From Bacteroidia bacterium (GTDB taxonomy: Bacteria > Bacteroidota > Bacteroidia > Bacteroidales > BM523), in NCBI GenBank assembly GCA_016209245.1, contig JACQWN010000226.1, forward strand, positions 1,725-24,385: 22,661 nt of DNA. Reading direction: 5' to 3'. The translations under genes were made by a program, and so were the position numbers. The notes beneath the pieces were generated by a model. That model did not search any database. It saw only the letters and a list, made by a program, of their open reading frames with translations, and was not told where the DNA came from. Position 1 is the stretch's first letter; each line of letters begins with the position of its first letter. This document shows, in pieces, positions 7,909 through 15,712 of the stretch.

Positions 7909-10900
7909 ATGAAAAAGACCGGATTAAAATTTATTGCAGGCATTGCATTATGCTTTGTTGCAACAGAATTAAGCTTTGGACAAGCGACAGATTTATTTAT
8001 ATCGGAGTATATTGAAGGGGCAAGCTTCAATAAAGCTATTGAAATCTATAACGGTACAAGTGCACCTGTTGATCTTACGCATTACAGTCTGGAAAAAGAT
8101 GTAAACGGTAATGGAACTTTTGCTTATACATTTACTTTCATCGGTTTACTTGCCGACGGAGATGTGTATGTTATTTCACGCACTGATGCTAATGCGGCAA
8201 TTGTCGCCGTTTCGGATACCTTCAATAGTAATGTGATTAATTTTAATGGCGACGACCAGGTAAGATTGTTAAAAGATGGCGTTGAAATTGACCGTATAGG
8301 AATAACCGGCGGAACAAATTTTGCAATAGATGTCACACTAGTCAGAAAACCGACAATCTGCAGTCCAAGCAGTGGAGAGCAAAATCCTGCCACAAACGGG
8401 CAATGGAATAGCTATGCAGCTAATACCTTCACTTATCTTGGATCACATTCAGCCGATTGTGGCATAGGACCTAACGATGCTGCCGAAATATTATCTTTTG
8501 AGCTTGCCGAGCAGATGAGTTCTGCAATAATCAATTCCATTACTACAACGGTTGATATTGATGTTATTGAAGGAACGGTTATTACTAATCTTACACCGAC
8601 GATTGTTATTTCTTCAGGTGCAACAATTGCTCCTGCAAGCGGTGTTTCTCAGAATTTCACAAACCCTGTCCATTATATTGTTACCGCTGAAAACGGAACT
8701 ACTACGAAAGACTGGACAGTCGCTGTAAACGTTGTAATGATTGATACGGTTACTGTCTATAATATTCAATATACAACCGACATTTCCGGAGATTCTCCTT
8801 ATATGGGTTCAATTGTAAATACGACAGGTACGGTATCGGCGAAAAAAACAGGGGGATATTGGATTCAAGACGGCAGTGGCGCATGGAATGGTATATACAT
8901 TTATGACAACACGCATAATCCTGCTGTCGGAGATAATATTACAATCACAGGTACGGCAGATGAATATTATGAAGTCACAGAAATTAAAACAATAATTGAT
9001 TATTCACTAAATAGTTCAGGTAATTCAGTTAATTCATACATTGTGCAAACCGGTACAGTTGGTAATGAACAATATGAAAGTGTTTTGTTAAAAGTCGAAA
9101 ATGCTGACTGTACTAATGACAGCGCCGGTAATGGGATGTGGGAGGTTAACGATGGAAGCGGTCCTGTTCTGATTGATGATTTAATGTATGCATTTACTCC
9201 GTCACTTGGGACATCGTACAACATAACGGGTATTCTTAACTATTATAGCAATCAATGGATGCTCGAGCCAAGAAATATTAATGACATAAGCATTGCAGTT
9301 ACAATAACTTCAGCCGATACGGTCAGGGTTGCTTATTATAATCTGCTTAATTATCCTGATTCAGACCCGCAAAGATATTTAGATTACAAGAAAATTTTTC
9401 AGAATATGTTACCTGATTTATTAATAGTAAATGAATTGCAAAGCAGCAGTGGTGGTCAGACCATTCTCGACAACGTTCTTAATACCGATGGGATTACTCA
9501 TTATAGCAAAGCGAGTTTCATAAACGGTCCGGATTCTGACAATTTGTTATTTTATAACAATGAAAAATTCGGACTTGTATCGCAAGAGCAGATATCTACT
9601 GATTTACGCGATATCAGCCGGTATAAGGTCTATTTTAAATCGGCAGACTTGCCACAAACCCAGGATACAATCTATCTTAATCTGTTCGGTTGTCATTTAA
9701 AAGCGGATAATTCTTCGGAAAATCAAAGACTTACTGAAATAATGGAATTTTTTTTTTTTTTTCATTCGGCATATCCTTTGTTCGACCCGGGTCAGGCAGA
9801 GGAATGGCATAATAACATCAACTATTGCAGCCTTCACACTCAAAGCACAAGGGATTCAGACGGCGGCATGGACGACAGATTTGATTTTATTTTCTTCAAT
9901 AATGAAATATATACCGGCGGTAATAATGTATTTTATCTCAATGGCTCTTATAAGCCGTATGGTAATGACGGGACATGTCAGTCTTTTAATAATAGCATAA
10001 ATGCTTTTTCAAACATTCAATATTCACAAGACATTCTTGATGCTTTATACAACGGTTCGGATCATTTACCTGTAACGGCACAAATAGTTATCAGCGATAC
10101 TATCAGCAATCTTAGTTCATTAGCCGACATTGTTTCATTCACACTTGCCGAACAGGCAGGACCGGCAGTAATCAGCTCATTGAATGCAACTGTTACTATT
10201 GAAGTAGCCGAAGGAACTAATCTTACCAACCTTGTACCGACAATCGCAGTTTCAACAGGCGCGACAATTAGCCCTGCCAGCAGTGTTGCACAGGATTTTA
10301 CAAATCCTGTAATTTATATGGTTACCGCAGAAAACGGAACTATAAAAAGCTGGACAGTCACTGTTACGGTGGGAGTTGCCGGAACAACAATTTATGATAT
10401 ACAATATACAACAGATATATCCGGTAATTCGCCATTAATGGGCGATACAGTTACAGTAACCGGTATTGTTACTTCTTTACACTATCAATATGCAGGAGGC
10501 GCATATAAAGGGTATTTTATTCAGGAAGCAGCTGGAGCATGGCATGGTGTTTATGTGTATGACAATGCTCATACACCGGTTGTTGGAGACGAGGTTACTT
10601 TGACTGCTACTGTTTCAGAATATAATGGTTTGACAGAACTTACAAATGTAACCTCATTAACTGTAAATTCTAGTGCAAATACTCTTCCAGCCACAGTTAC
10701 ATTAAATACCGGAGATGTGGATGAATCTTATGAAGGAGTACTGATAAAAGTGGAGGAAGCTTTATGTCTTTCACTACCTGACGGCTTTGGCGTATGGACA
10801 ATCAATAGTAATAACACAGGGGTTTTGAGTGTTGATGATGATATTTATGAATTTACGCCTGCGGTTGGTATTATTTACAATATCAGCGGTATTGGTCATT

Positions 10901-11142
10901 ATTCATACAGTGCATATAAGATACTGCCCAGAGATGCAAGCGATTTTACCGGTATCGTCGGAACGGATATTTCATCATACGGCATAACACTATTTCCTAA
11001 TCCGGTATCTGATAGAATTTATCTGCAAAATATTAAAGATATTCAGCATATTTTAATAACAAATATTTTAGGACAACAAGTTATTAAAATAGATAATGCA
11101 GATAGAGTTGATGTAATAAATGTAGAAAATTTACAGTCGTGA
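7909..11142 (+). CDS. ExeM/NucH-like secreted nuclease, damaged (lamin-tail, OB-fold, EEP, T9SS)
   Basis: The 1077-residue product has a signal peptide (MKKTGLKFIAGIALCF...FGQ), a lamin-tail domain (about 24-185), a DUF5018-like module (191-275), an OB-fold-like module (281-465), an endonuclease/exonuclease/phosphatase domain (about 470-725), a second copy of both modules (741-825 and 828-1010) and a T9SS sorting domain from YGITLFPNP (about 1023). Lamin-tail, OB-fold and EEP together are the ExeM/NucH layout of extracellular DNases. In the EEP domain NELQS, LFGCHLKA, DDRFDFI and SDHLPV are present. The GDFN motif expected after QRLTEIMEF is absent and replaced by five Phe from a T15 run (9748-9762). 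A TGA at 11140-11142 stands where the sorting domain normally has Gly, and the same frame continues to a TAA at 11206-11208. The protein is probably inactive and poorly sorted unless these are sequence errors. Confidence 0.85.
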   Translation: MKKTGLKFIAGIALCFVATELSFGQATDLFISEYIEGASFNKAIEIYNGTSAPVDLTHYSLEKDVNGNGTFAYTFTFIGLLADGDVYVISRTDANAAIVAVSDTFNSNVINFNGDDQVRLLKDGVEIDRIGITGGTNFAIDVTLVRKPTICSPSSGEQNPATNGQWNSYAANTFTYLGSHSADCGIGPNDAAEILSFELAEQMSSAIINSITTTVDIDVIEGTVITNLTPTIVISSGATIAPASGVSQNFTNPVHYIVTAENGTTTKDWTVAVNVVMIDTVTVYNIQYTTDISGDSPYMGSIVNTTGTVSAKKTGGYWIQDGSGAWNGIYIYDNTHNPAVGDNITITGTADEYYEVTEIKTIIDYSLNSSGNSVNSYIVQTGTVGNEQYESVLLKVENADCTNDSAGNGMWEVNDGSGPVLIDDLMYAFTPSLGTSYNITGILNYYSNQWMLEPRNINDISIAVTITSADTVRVAYYNLLNYPDSDPQRYLDYKKIFQNMLPDLLIVNELQSSSGGQTILDNVLNTDGITHYSKASFINGPDSDNLLFYNNEKFGLVSQEQISTDLRDISRYKVYFKSADLPQTQDTIYLNLFGCHLKADNSSENQRLTEIMEFFFFFHSAYPLFDPGQAEEWHNNINYCSLHTQSTRDSDGGMDDRFDFIFFNNEIYTGGNNVFYLNGSYKPYGNDGTCQSFNNSINAFSNIQYSQDILDALYNGSDHLPVTAQIVISDTISNLSSLADIVSFTLAEQAGPAVISSLNATVTIEVAEGTNLTNLVPTIAVSTGATISPASSVAQDFTNPVIYMVTAENGTIKSWTVTVTVGVAGTTIYDIQYTTDISGNSPLMGDTVTVTGIVTSLHYQYAGGAYKGYFIQEAAGAWHGVYVYDNAHTPVVGDEVTLTATVSEYNGLTELTNVTSLTVNSSANTLPATVTLNTGDVDESYEGVLIKVEEALCLSLPDGFGVWTINSNNTGVLSVDDDIYEFTPAVGIIYNISGIGHYSYSAYKILPRDASDFTGIVGTDISSYGITLFPNPVSDRIYLQNIKDIQHILITNILGQQVIKIDNADRVDVINVENLQS

Positions 11143-11208
11143 ATTTATCATATCGCTATGATTGATGGGCATGGAAATATCAGCATTGCAAAGTTTATAA
11201 AATATTAA
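11143..11208 (+). pseudogene. Cut-off end of the T9SS sorting domain
   Basis: Directly after the TGA the same frame reads IYHIAMIDGHGNISIAKFIK, one more residue (Tyr), then TAA at 11206-11208. With Gly in place of the stop, this completes the usual LxSGIYxxxI...G...KFIK end of a T9SS type A sorting domain. One base change (GGA to TGA) explains the truncation. Confidence 0.8.
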
Positions 11209-11209
11209 T

Positions 11210-11308
11210 ATGCTACATGATACTATAGGTTTACAAAAATTCTTAACAGATGATGTTTCTCCGCTTTTACAAATAGTGAAACAGGAAGGAATTGAAATTA
11301 AAATATAA
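11210..11308 (+). CDS. Unrecognised 32-residue ORF
   Basis: A short frame from ATG 11210 to TAA 11306-11308 reads MLHDTIGLQKFLTDDVSPLL, then a charged tail ending EIKI. The composition looks protein-like, but I do not recognise it. It starts one base after the read-through stop of the preceding gene, and the frame is closed directly upstream. It may be a small gene, the end of a lost gene, or chance. Confidence 0.2.
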   Translation: MLHDTIGLQKFLTDDVSPLLQIVKQEGIEIKI

Positions 11309-11332
11309 TGCACGTTGGGAATATTGAACAGC

Positions 11333-12166
11333 TTACAAATGTATATTTAGAGAAATAATTCCAAATGGTGAAATATTCATTAAAAATACTTTATTCTCAA
11401 AATCCGATTCATCATTTGAAATGTATGAATCGTTAATGTAAGATTCATCCGATTTTCCTTTTTGAATATAATATATACAATTAAGCCTTGTTTCTGTTGA
11501 TAATGAAATACCTTCTGAAACAAATATATTTATTCCAATAATTGGACTTCCTCCGTATCCATTATAATTCAATTTCATATTTTCTTCACGTTTTGTAATA
11601 TTTTCAGATTGTATATTTACAGATTCTAATTTATATTTGTACTTCTGAGATGAGCATTGAAAAAATAAATCGAATCCAAATAATAATTTCACATTCTTTT
11701 TTCCAACTGATTTCTGATACCCTGCTCTGAAAATAGCATTATTAATTTTATATGATGCTTCACTTGTACTTTTATTTAAAGATTCATCAGTGTTTTCTCT
11801 ATTCTGCTTATCATTATAAGCGCCGAATTCAATATATGTTCTTATAGCATTATTTGAAAAATGATATTTATAACCTAGACCATACTGGGTGGAAAGAAGG
11901 GGATTTGAATATAAGTAATAAAAATACAACGATGGAGAAATATCATAATATTCTTCAAGGATTATATACCACATTAAGTAATCGTAGAAATCATTGTTCT
12001 GTGTATTCAAAAAACTTGAATATCCGATATTTATTTCATGTTTTTTATTAACTGATGATTTTGCTACAGGAACAATAGTATCTTCCTGCGAAAACAGGTT
12101 AATTGACAGTAATAATGAAATAAAAATTATGAGCACAAATTTTACCAGAACAGATATAGTTTTCAT
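11333..12166 (-). CDS. Putative outer-membrane beta-barrel protein
   Basis: The 277-residue protein has a clear signal peptide (MKTISVLVKFVLIIFISLLL..NLFSQ) and then alternating, aromatic-rich strands such as HEINIGYSSFL, STQYGLGYKYHF, RTYIEFGAY, NAIFRAGYQKS and VKLLFGFDLFF, ending in a hydrophobic strand GIISLNIHL. These suggest a small outer-membrane barrel of the type common in Bacteroidota. The open frame extends 20 codons further up, but ATG 12164-12166 places the signal peptide at the N-terminus and avoids overlap with the preceding gene. The start lies 28 bases after the stop of the PD-(D/E)XK-like gene on the same strand with no promoter seen between, so the two are probably co-transcribed. 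No specific function can be given. Confidence 0.72.
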   Translation of the reverse strand: MKTISVLVKFVLIIFISLLLSINLFSQEDTIVPVAKSSVNKKHEINIGYSSFLNTQNNDFYDYLMWYIILEEYYDISPSLYFYYLYSNPLLSTQYGLGYKYHFSNNAIRTYIEFGAYNDKQNRENTDESLNKSTSEASYKINNAIFRAGYQKSVGKKNVKLLFGFDLFFQCSSQKYKYKLESVNIQSENITKREENMKLNYNGYGGSPIIGINIFVSEGISLSTETRLNCIYYIQKGKSDESYINDSYISNDESDFENKVFLMNISPFGIISLNIHL

Positions 12167-12194
12167 ATTAGTAAATAATTTAATTGTTAATTTT

Positions 12195-12743
12195 TTAGAA
12201 CTCTTTTGGTTTAAAATTTTTGTCATTGACTATTATTGCACTGTTACCGGTGGCTTTTATCACAAACAACCCCATTCTTTCCGCTCTGATATCAGCTTTT
12301 GATTCGGCTTTTAGGAAAGCTACGGCTCCGAACACCTTAATATTTTTATATTCAGGAAATGCTTTTTTGAATATTTGCAGATTTTGTAAAAAATCATTAA
12401 TATCATCAGGACGAAGCGTTGTCTTTACTTCTACTACAACTACTTCTTCACCATTTGCTGCAATAATATCAATTTCACCATTTTGATTATCATACCTGAA
12501 TTTGCAATTGGTAAAAGTTCTCAATACCTGAATATTTCTTTTATTTAATAAATTTACTAAATCTCCTTCGATTAATGATTCGATGAGCTTTCCCCATTGG
12601 CCGGTAAATAATTGTTCCAGCTTATTTAACTTTTTATCAGTTTCCTGAAACATTTGTTTTGTTTCCTGAAATTTTTTATCAGTTTCCTGAAACATAAACC
12701 AAACTTTTTCAAAGGTTAACTCTTCATGTAATTGCGCTTTCAT
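12195..12743 (-). CDS. PD-(D/E)XK nuclease-like protein with coiled coil (DUF3782-type)
   Basis: The 182-residue protein has an N-terminal coiled coil made of near-identical heptads (FQETDKK, FQETKQM, FQETDKK) at about residues 18-45, then the block LFTGQWGKLIESLIEGDLVNL. The core is GEIDIIAANGEEVVVVEVKT at about residues 87-109, which carries the D...ExK signature of the PD-(D/E)XK fold, and a C-terminal strand region ends FKPKEF. Such proteins are widespread in Bacteroidota and Cyanobacteria. They are assumed to be DNA-binding or nuclease-like, but no activity is established to my knowledge. Heptad number may vary between strains because the DNA is repetitive. Confidence 0.78.
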   Translation of the reverse strand: MKAQLHEELTFEKVWFMFQETDKKFQETKQMFQETDKKLNKLEQLFTGQWGKLIESLIEGDLVNLLNKRNIQVLRTFTNCKFRYDNQNGEIDIIAANGEEVVVVEVKTTLRPDDINDFLQNLQIFKKAFPEYKNIKVFGAVAFLKAESKADIRAERMGLFVIKATGNSAIIVNDKNFKPKEF

Positions 12744-12758
12744 TTTTTTTAATTTTTA

Positions 12759-12789
12759 CAAAGATAATAAAATTCCGAGGTAATTCAAA
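12759..12789 (-). promoter_or_regulatory. Promoter of the PD-(D/E)XK / outer-membrane protein pair
   Basis: On the minus strand TTTG (12786-12789), 19 bases, then TATCTTTG (12759-12766): an exact Bacteroidota -33/-7 match. The predicted start site is near 12752, only about 8 bases before the ATG. Confidence 0.7.
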
Positions 12790-12914
12790 AAAATAATCAG
12801 AGAATAATTTTCTGTTCGTGTGGTTATTAGATTGAAACTTGAAATGGTTTTGTGTTTTATCCCAATTTCGTCAGTCGGCTCGGAATTAGTTTTTTGTTTT
12901 AAACATATTTCTAA

Positions 12915-12945
12915 TTTGCATAAAATAAGTTATTTATTATCTTTG
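12915..12945 (+). promoter_or_regulatory. Promoter of the second lamin-tail gene
   Basis: TTTG (12915-12918), 19 bases, then TATCTTTG (12938-12945), exact for both boxes. The -7 box lies between the arms of a perfect 13-bp inverted repeat, ATAAGTTATTTAT (12925-12937) and ATAAATAACTTAT (12955-12967), which could be an operator. Confidence 0.7.
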
Positions 12946-12970
12946 TGCTGATTTATAAATAACTTATGTC

Positions 12971-14445
12971 ATGAAAAAAATATATAAAACTATTGCTGCA
13001 ACGTTATTTTGTTTTGTTGCTACCATTACGGTTTTCGGACAAACTACAGATCTGCTGATTTCCGAATATATAGAAGGGACAAGCTTTAATAAATCCATAG
13101 AAATTTATAACGGAACAGGCACTCCGGTTGATTTATCGCACTATTCACTGCAAAAAGATGTTAACGGGAATGGAGTATTTGGAAACACTTTTACTTTTTC
13201 AGGAGTTCTTAACGACAACGATGTTTTTGTTATTTCCAACAGCCAGGCCGACCCGCTAATCCTTGCAGTATCGGATACAACTAATGATGCCGTAATAAAT
13301 TTTAACGGCAACGATCAGGTAATGTTGCTAAAAGATGGTATAGAAATTGACAGGCTCGGTATTTCAGGAGGTGCTGACTTTGCAAAAGATATGACTTTAG
13401 TCCGTAAGGTAATTATTTGCAGCCCGGCAAGCGGAGAACAAAATCCTGCTACAAACGGTCAGTGGGACAGTTATACTGCAAACACTTTCTCATATTTAGG
13501 TTTTCATACATCCGACTGTAGTATTGGTCCCAGCACATTAGCCGAAATATTATCTTTTGAAATAACTGAACAGCTTACACCTGCCGTTATTAATTCAATG
13601 ACTGCAACAGTAGCTGTCAATGTCCTGGAAGGAACAAATATTACCAATCTGACCCCGTTAATTACTATTTCAAATGGCGCTACAATGGTTCCTGCCAGTG
13701 GTGTTCCACAGAATTTTACAAATCCTGTTTTATATACTGTTACTGCTGAAGATGGAATTACAACAAAAATTTGGACAGTAACGGTAAATACCATTTCATT
13801 CAACACGGTTACAATATATAATATACAATATTCAACAGATAGTACAGGAAATTCTCCATTGACAGGAGATACAATCATGACATCGGGAATAGTTACATCT
13901 TTGCATTACAGTTATGCAGGCGGCACATACAGAGGGTATTTTATACAGGAAAGCGAGGGAGCATGGCATGGAATTTATGTTTATGATAATGCACATACAC
14001 CTGCAATAGGCGATAATCTTACCATTATCGCTAAAGTCGCTGAATATAATGGTCTGACCGAGCTGAGTAATGTATTGTCTTACAATGTCAACTCAACAGG
14101 CAATAGTCTCCCGTTAGCAACTGTCATTAATACAGGAGATATGAATGAAGAATATGAAGGGGTGCTTATTACGGTTGAAAATGCAGAATGTATAAACGAC
14201 AGTGCAGGTCATTCCTGCTATATCCGAATCCTGCTAATAAATATATTCTTCTCCATAATACAGGAAGTATAAAAAGTATAATAATATCGGATATTACAGG
14301 AAAACAAATGAACGAACTGAACCCTGATACAGATTCAATGATTATTGATATAAATAGCCTCCCGGCAGGAATATACTTTCTTTCAATATTAAGCCATACA
14401 GACGAAATTCATACTGTAAGATTTATTAAGAATGATAAATATTAA
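12971..14445 (+). pseudogene. Second lamin-tail T9SS protein, internal deletion with frameshift
   Basis: This is a close paralogue of the gene at 7909: signal peptide (MKKIYKTIAATLFCF...FGQ), lamin-tail domain (about 24-184, with the same CSPASGEQNPATNGQW block), DUF5018-like module and the start of an OB-fold-like module. Frame one (12971-14272, 433 residues) matches the paralogue up to ENAECINDSAG, then becomes unrelated. From about 14218 another frame reads FLLYPNPANKYILL and continues as a complete T9SS sorting domain to TAA at 14443-14445. The rest of the OB-fold, and any EEP domain and second module if it had them, is missing, and the joint is out of frame at about 14203-14218. A recent deletion or an assembly collapse between similar modules would both fit. 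Confidence 0.8.
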
Positions 14446-14501
14446 ATGGTTAAATGGCTGAATAGCGAAATGGTTAACCAGCAATTTAACAATATTTTTA
14501 C

Positions 14502-15037
14502 TTACTCTTCCATTGTTGGTATTTCCTGAATATCGGCAGGATAACCAACTGATTGGGATAAAATTATATGCTGATCTTTCTTTAATTTCAATATTTCACT
14601 CATTTTATCGCGTTTGATCCAGCCAAGAACAACTGTTGCCAGACCTTCTGAAGCACAAAAAAGATAAACATTCTGGCTAATAAAGCCGGTATCGGCGGTA
14701 GAATAAAAATCTTTTGTGTCCTTTGAGATAGCTATCATTTTTGAATAGTCTGCAACATAGACAAAATTAACCGCGGCTTTTCCGGTAAATCGCTGAACAC
14801 CCATATCTCTGCGATAATCGCCTGCATTAACCGGAAGGAGTTGATGTTTAACAGCATCAAATAAAAAAATTCCTTGCTCGGCGACTTTCGCAAGCTCAAC
14901 GCATTCATTAAAGGCATTCCGCCTTCTTTCCGTGGCACTGGTAATATTATCTCTTTTCCTATGACTATACTATCCGTCTGTCCGAAGATATAAAAAGAGA
15001 ACAAACTACTCGCAATTAAAATAGATATTATTTTCAT
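14502..15037 (-). pseudogene. SagB-type nitroreductase, exported, broken in the middle
   Basis: Two frames make one gene. The 5' part (start 15037) has a signal peptide (MKIISILIASSLFSFYIFGQ) and LPVPRKEGGMPLMNALSLRKS, the usual N-terminus of SagB/nitroreductase-like flavoproteins. The 3' part resumes in another frame around 14870 with GIFLFDA, then VQRFTGKAAVNFVYVADYSKM, STADTGFISQNVYLFCASEG and SVGYP, the conserved second half. Roughly 50 residues between KS and GIFLFDA, including the SxRxF FMN-binding segment, are absent, estimated from general family knowledge. As it stands no flavoenzyme can be made. It diverges from the MarR gene and the symmetrical promoter region could drive it. Confidence 0.75.
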
Positions 15038-15218
15038 ACTTATTAGTTCTGATTTCTTTAAATTTTGTATTTCGACATGCTCACCTGATTAATTCATAAA
15101 TTTACAGATGTAAAATTAGACATTTTTCATCATCTCTTACATCAGATAGTAAAATTTTTGAATTTTTAACTTAAATAAAAAATTGTACATTTCCTACCCT
15201 TAGCACAGAATTTATTTA

Positions 15219-15266
15219 CAAAAATAATAAAATAGTTTGATTAATCAAACTATTTTATTATTTTTG
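15219..15266. promoter_or_regulatory. Perfect 48-bp palindrome holding two mirror-image promoters
   Basis: Each half-site is 24 bases with no spacer and no mismatch; the centre is TTTGATTAATCAAA. On the plus strand TTTG (15236-15239) is followed after 19 bases by TATTTTTG (15259-15266), a full Bacteroidota promoter. By symmetry the minus strand carries the same pair (TTTG at 15246-15249, TATTTTTG at 15219-15226). The rightward one serves MarR-CDF and the leftward one points to the nitroreductase remnant. MarR dimers bind palindromes, so this is the likely operator. Confidence 0.8.
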
Positions 15267-15270
15267 CACC

Positions 15271-15705
15271 ATGAAAAAACTGACGGTATTAATAAGCGAA
15301 CTGACCCGTAAGATTTGGGAAATGGAAGATTTCCTGCGCAGGAGTCCGGAATTCTATGACTTAAGCATTACCCAGATGTATTATCTTGAGGCGATCTGTT
15401 TGAATAATGAACCTACGCTTACATATCTCGCAAATATTCTGCAGTTGACAAAGTCAACGGTAACAATTCAGGTTGAAAAGCTTGTAGAAAAAGGATATAT
15501 AAAAAAAGTTCGTTCGGAAAAAGACCGGAGGAGCAGTGCACTGCAGTTGTCTAAAAAAGGGAACAATATCAATAAAATGCATCATAAAATTCATGAGCAA
15601 CTGGCAGGAGCGCTTCAAAAATCATTAACTGATACTGAATTAAAAATCTTTATCGAAATATTAAATAAATTTTTACAAAAGGAATTAGTTAGAAAATTCA
15701 AATAA
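15271..15705 (+). CDS. MarR-family transcriptional regulator
   Basis: The 144-residue protein has the MarR winged-helix layout. An N-terminal dimerisation helix is followed by LTYLANILQLTKSTVTIQVE (helix-turn-helix) and the wing SEKDRRSSALQLSKKG with the conserved DRR, then long C-terminal helices. The ATG is five bases downstream of the palindrome and no Shine-Dalgarno-like sequence fits between them. If the embedded -7 box is used, transcription begins at about the ATG and the message would be leaderless. The regulator is followed after 7 bases by a CDF transporter, so it likely senses a metal or a related stress and represses its own operon. That function is inferred from context, as no metal ligands can be assigned with confidence. 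Confidence 0.88.
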   Translation: MKKLTVLISELTRKIWEMEDFLRRSPEFYDLSITQMYYLEAICLNNEPTLTYLANILQLTKSTVTIQVEKLVEKGYIKKVRSEKDRRSSALQLSKKGNNINKMHHKIHEQLAGALQKSLTDTELKIFIEILNKFLQKELVRKFK

Positions 15706-15712
15706 ATAATTT

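Noticed and set aside
11140..11142. TGA read as glycine (alternative code 25).
   Set aside because: TGA is a normal stop in this window, for example at the end of the CDF gene, and the gene families are Bacteroidota. A single nonsense change is simpler.
14188..14203. The frame reading MYKRQ here looks like the known Nextera adapter artefact (TGTATAAGAGACAG).
   Set aside because: The DNA is TGTATAAACGACAG, and in the gene's frame it encodes ECINDS, which aligns with DCTNDS of the paralogue, so it is native sequence. It is a coincidence, although the joint lies close to it.
14447..14480. Bidirectional terminator from the TGGTTAA/TTAACCA stem between convergent genes.
   Set aside because: The stem is only 7 bp, AT-rich and with a 20-base loop, too weak to call.
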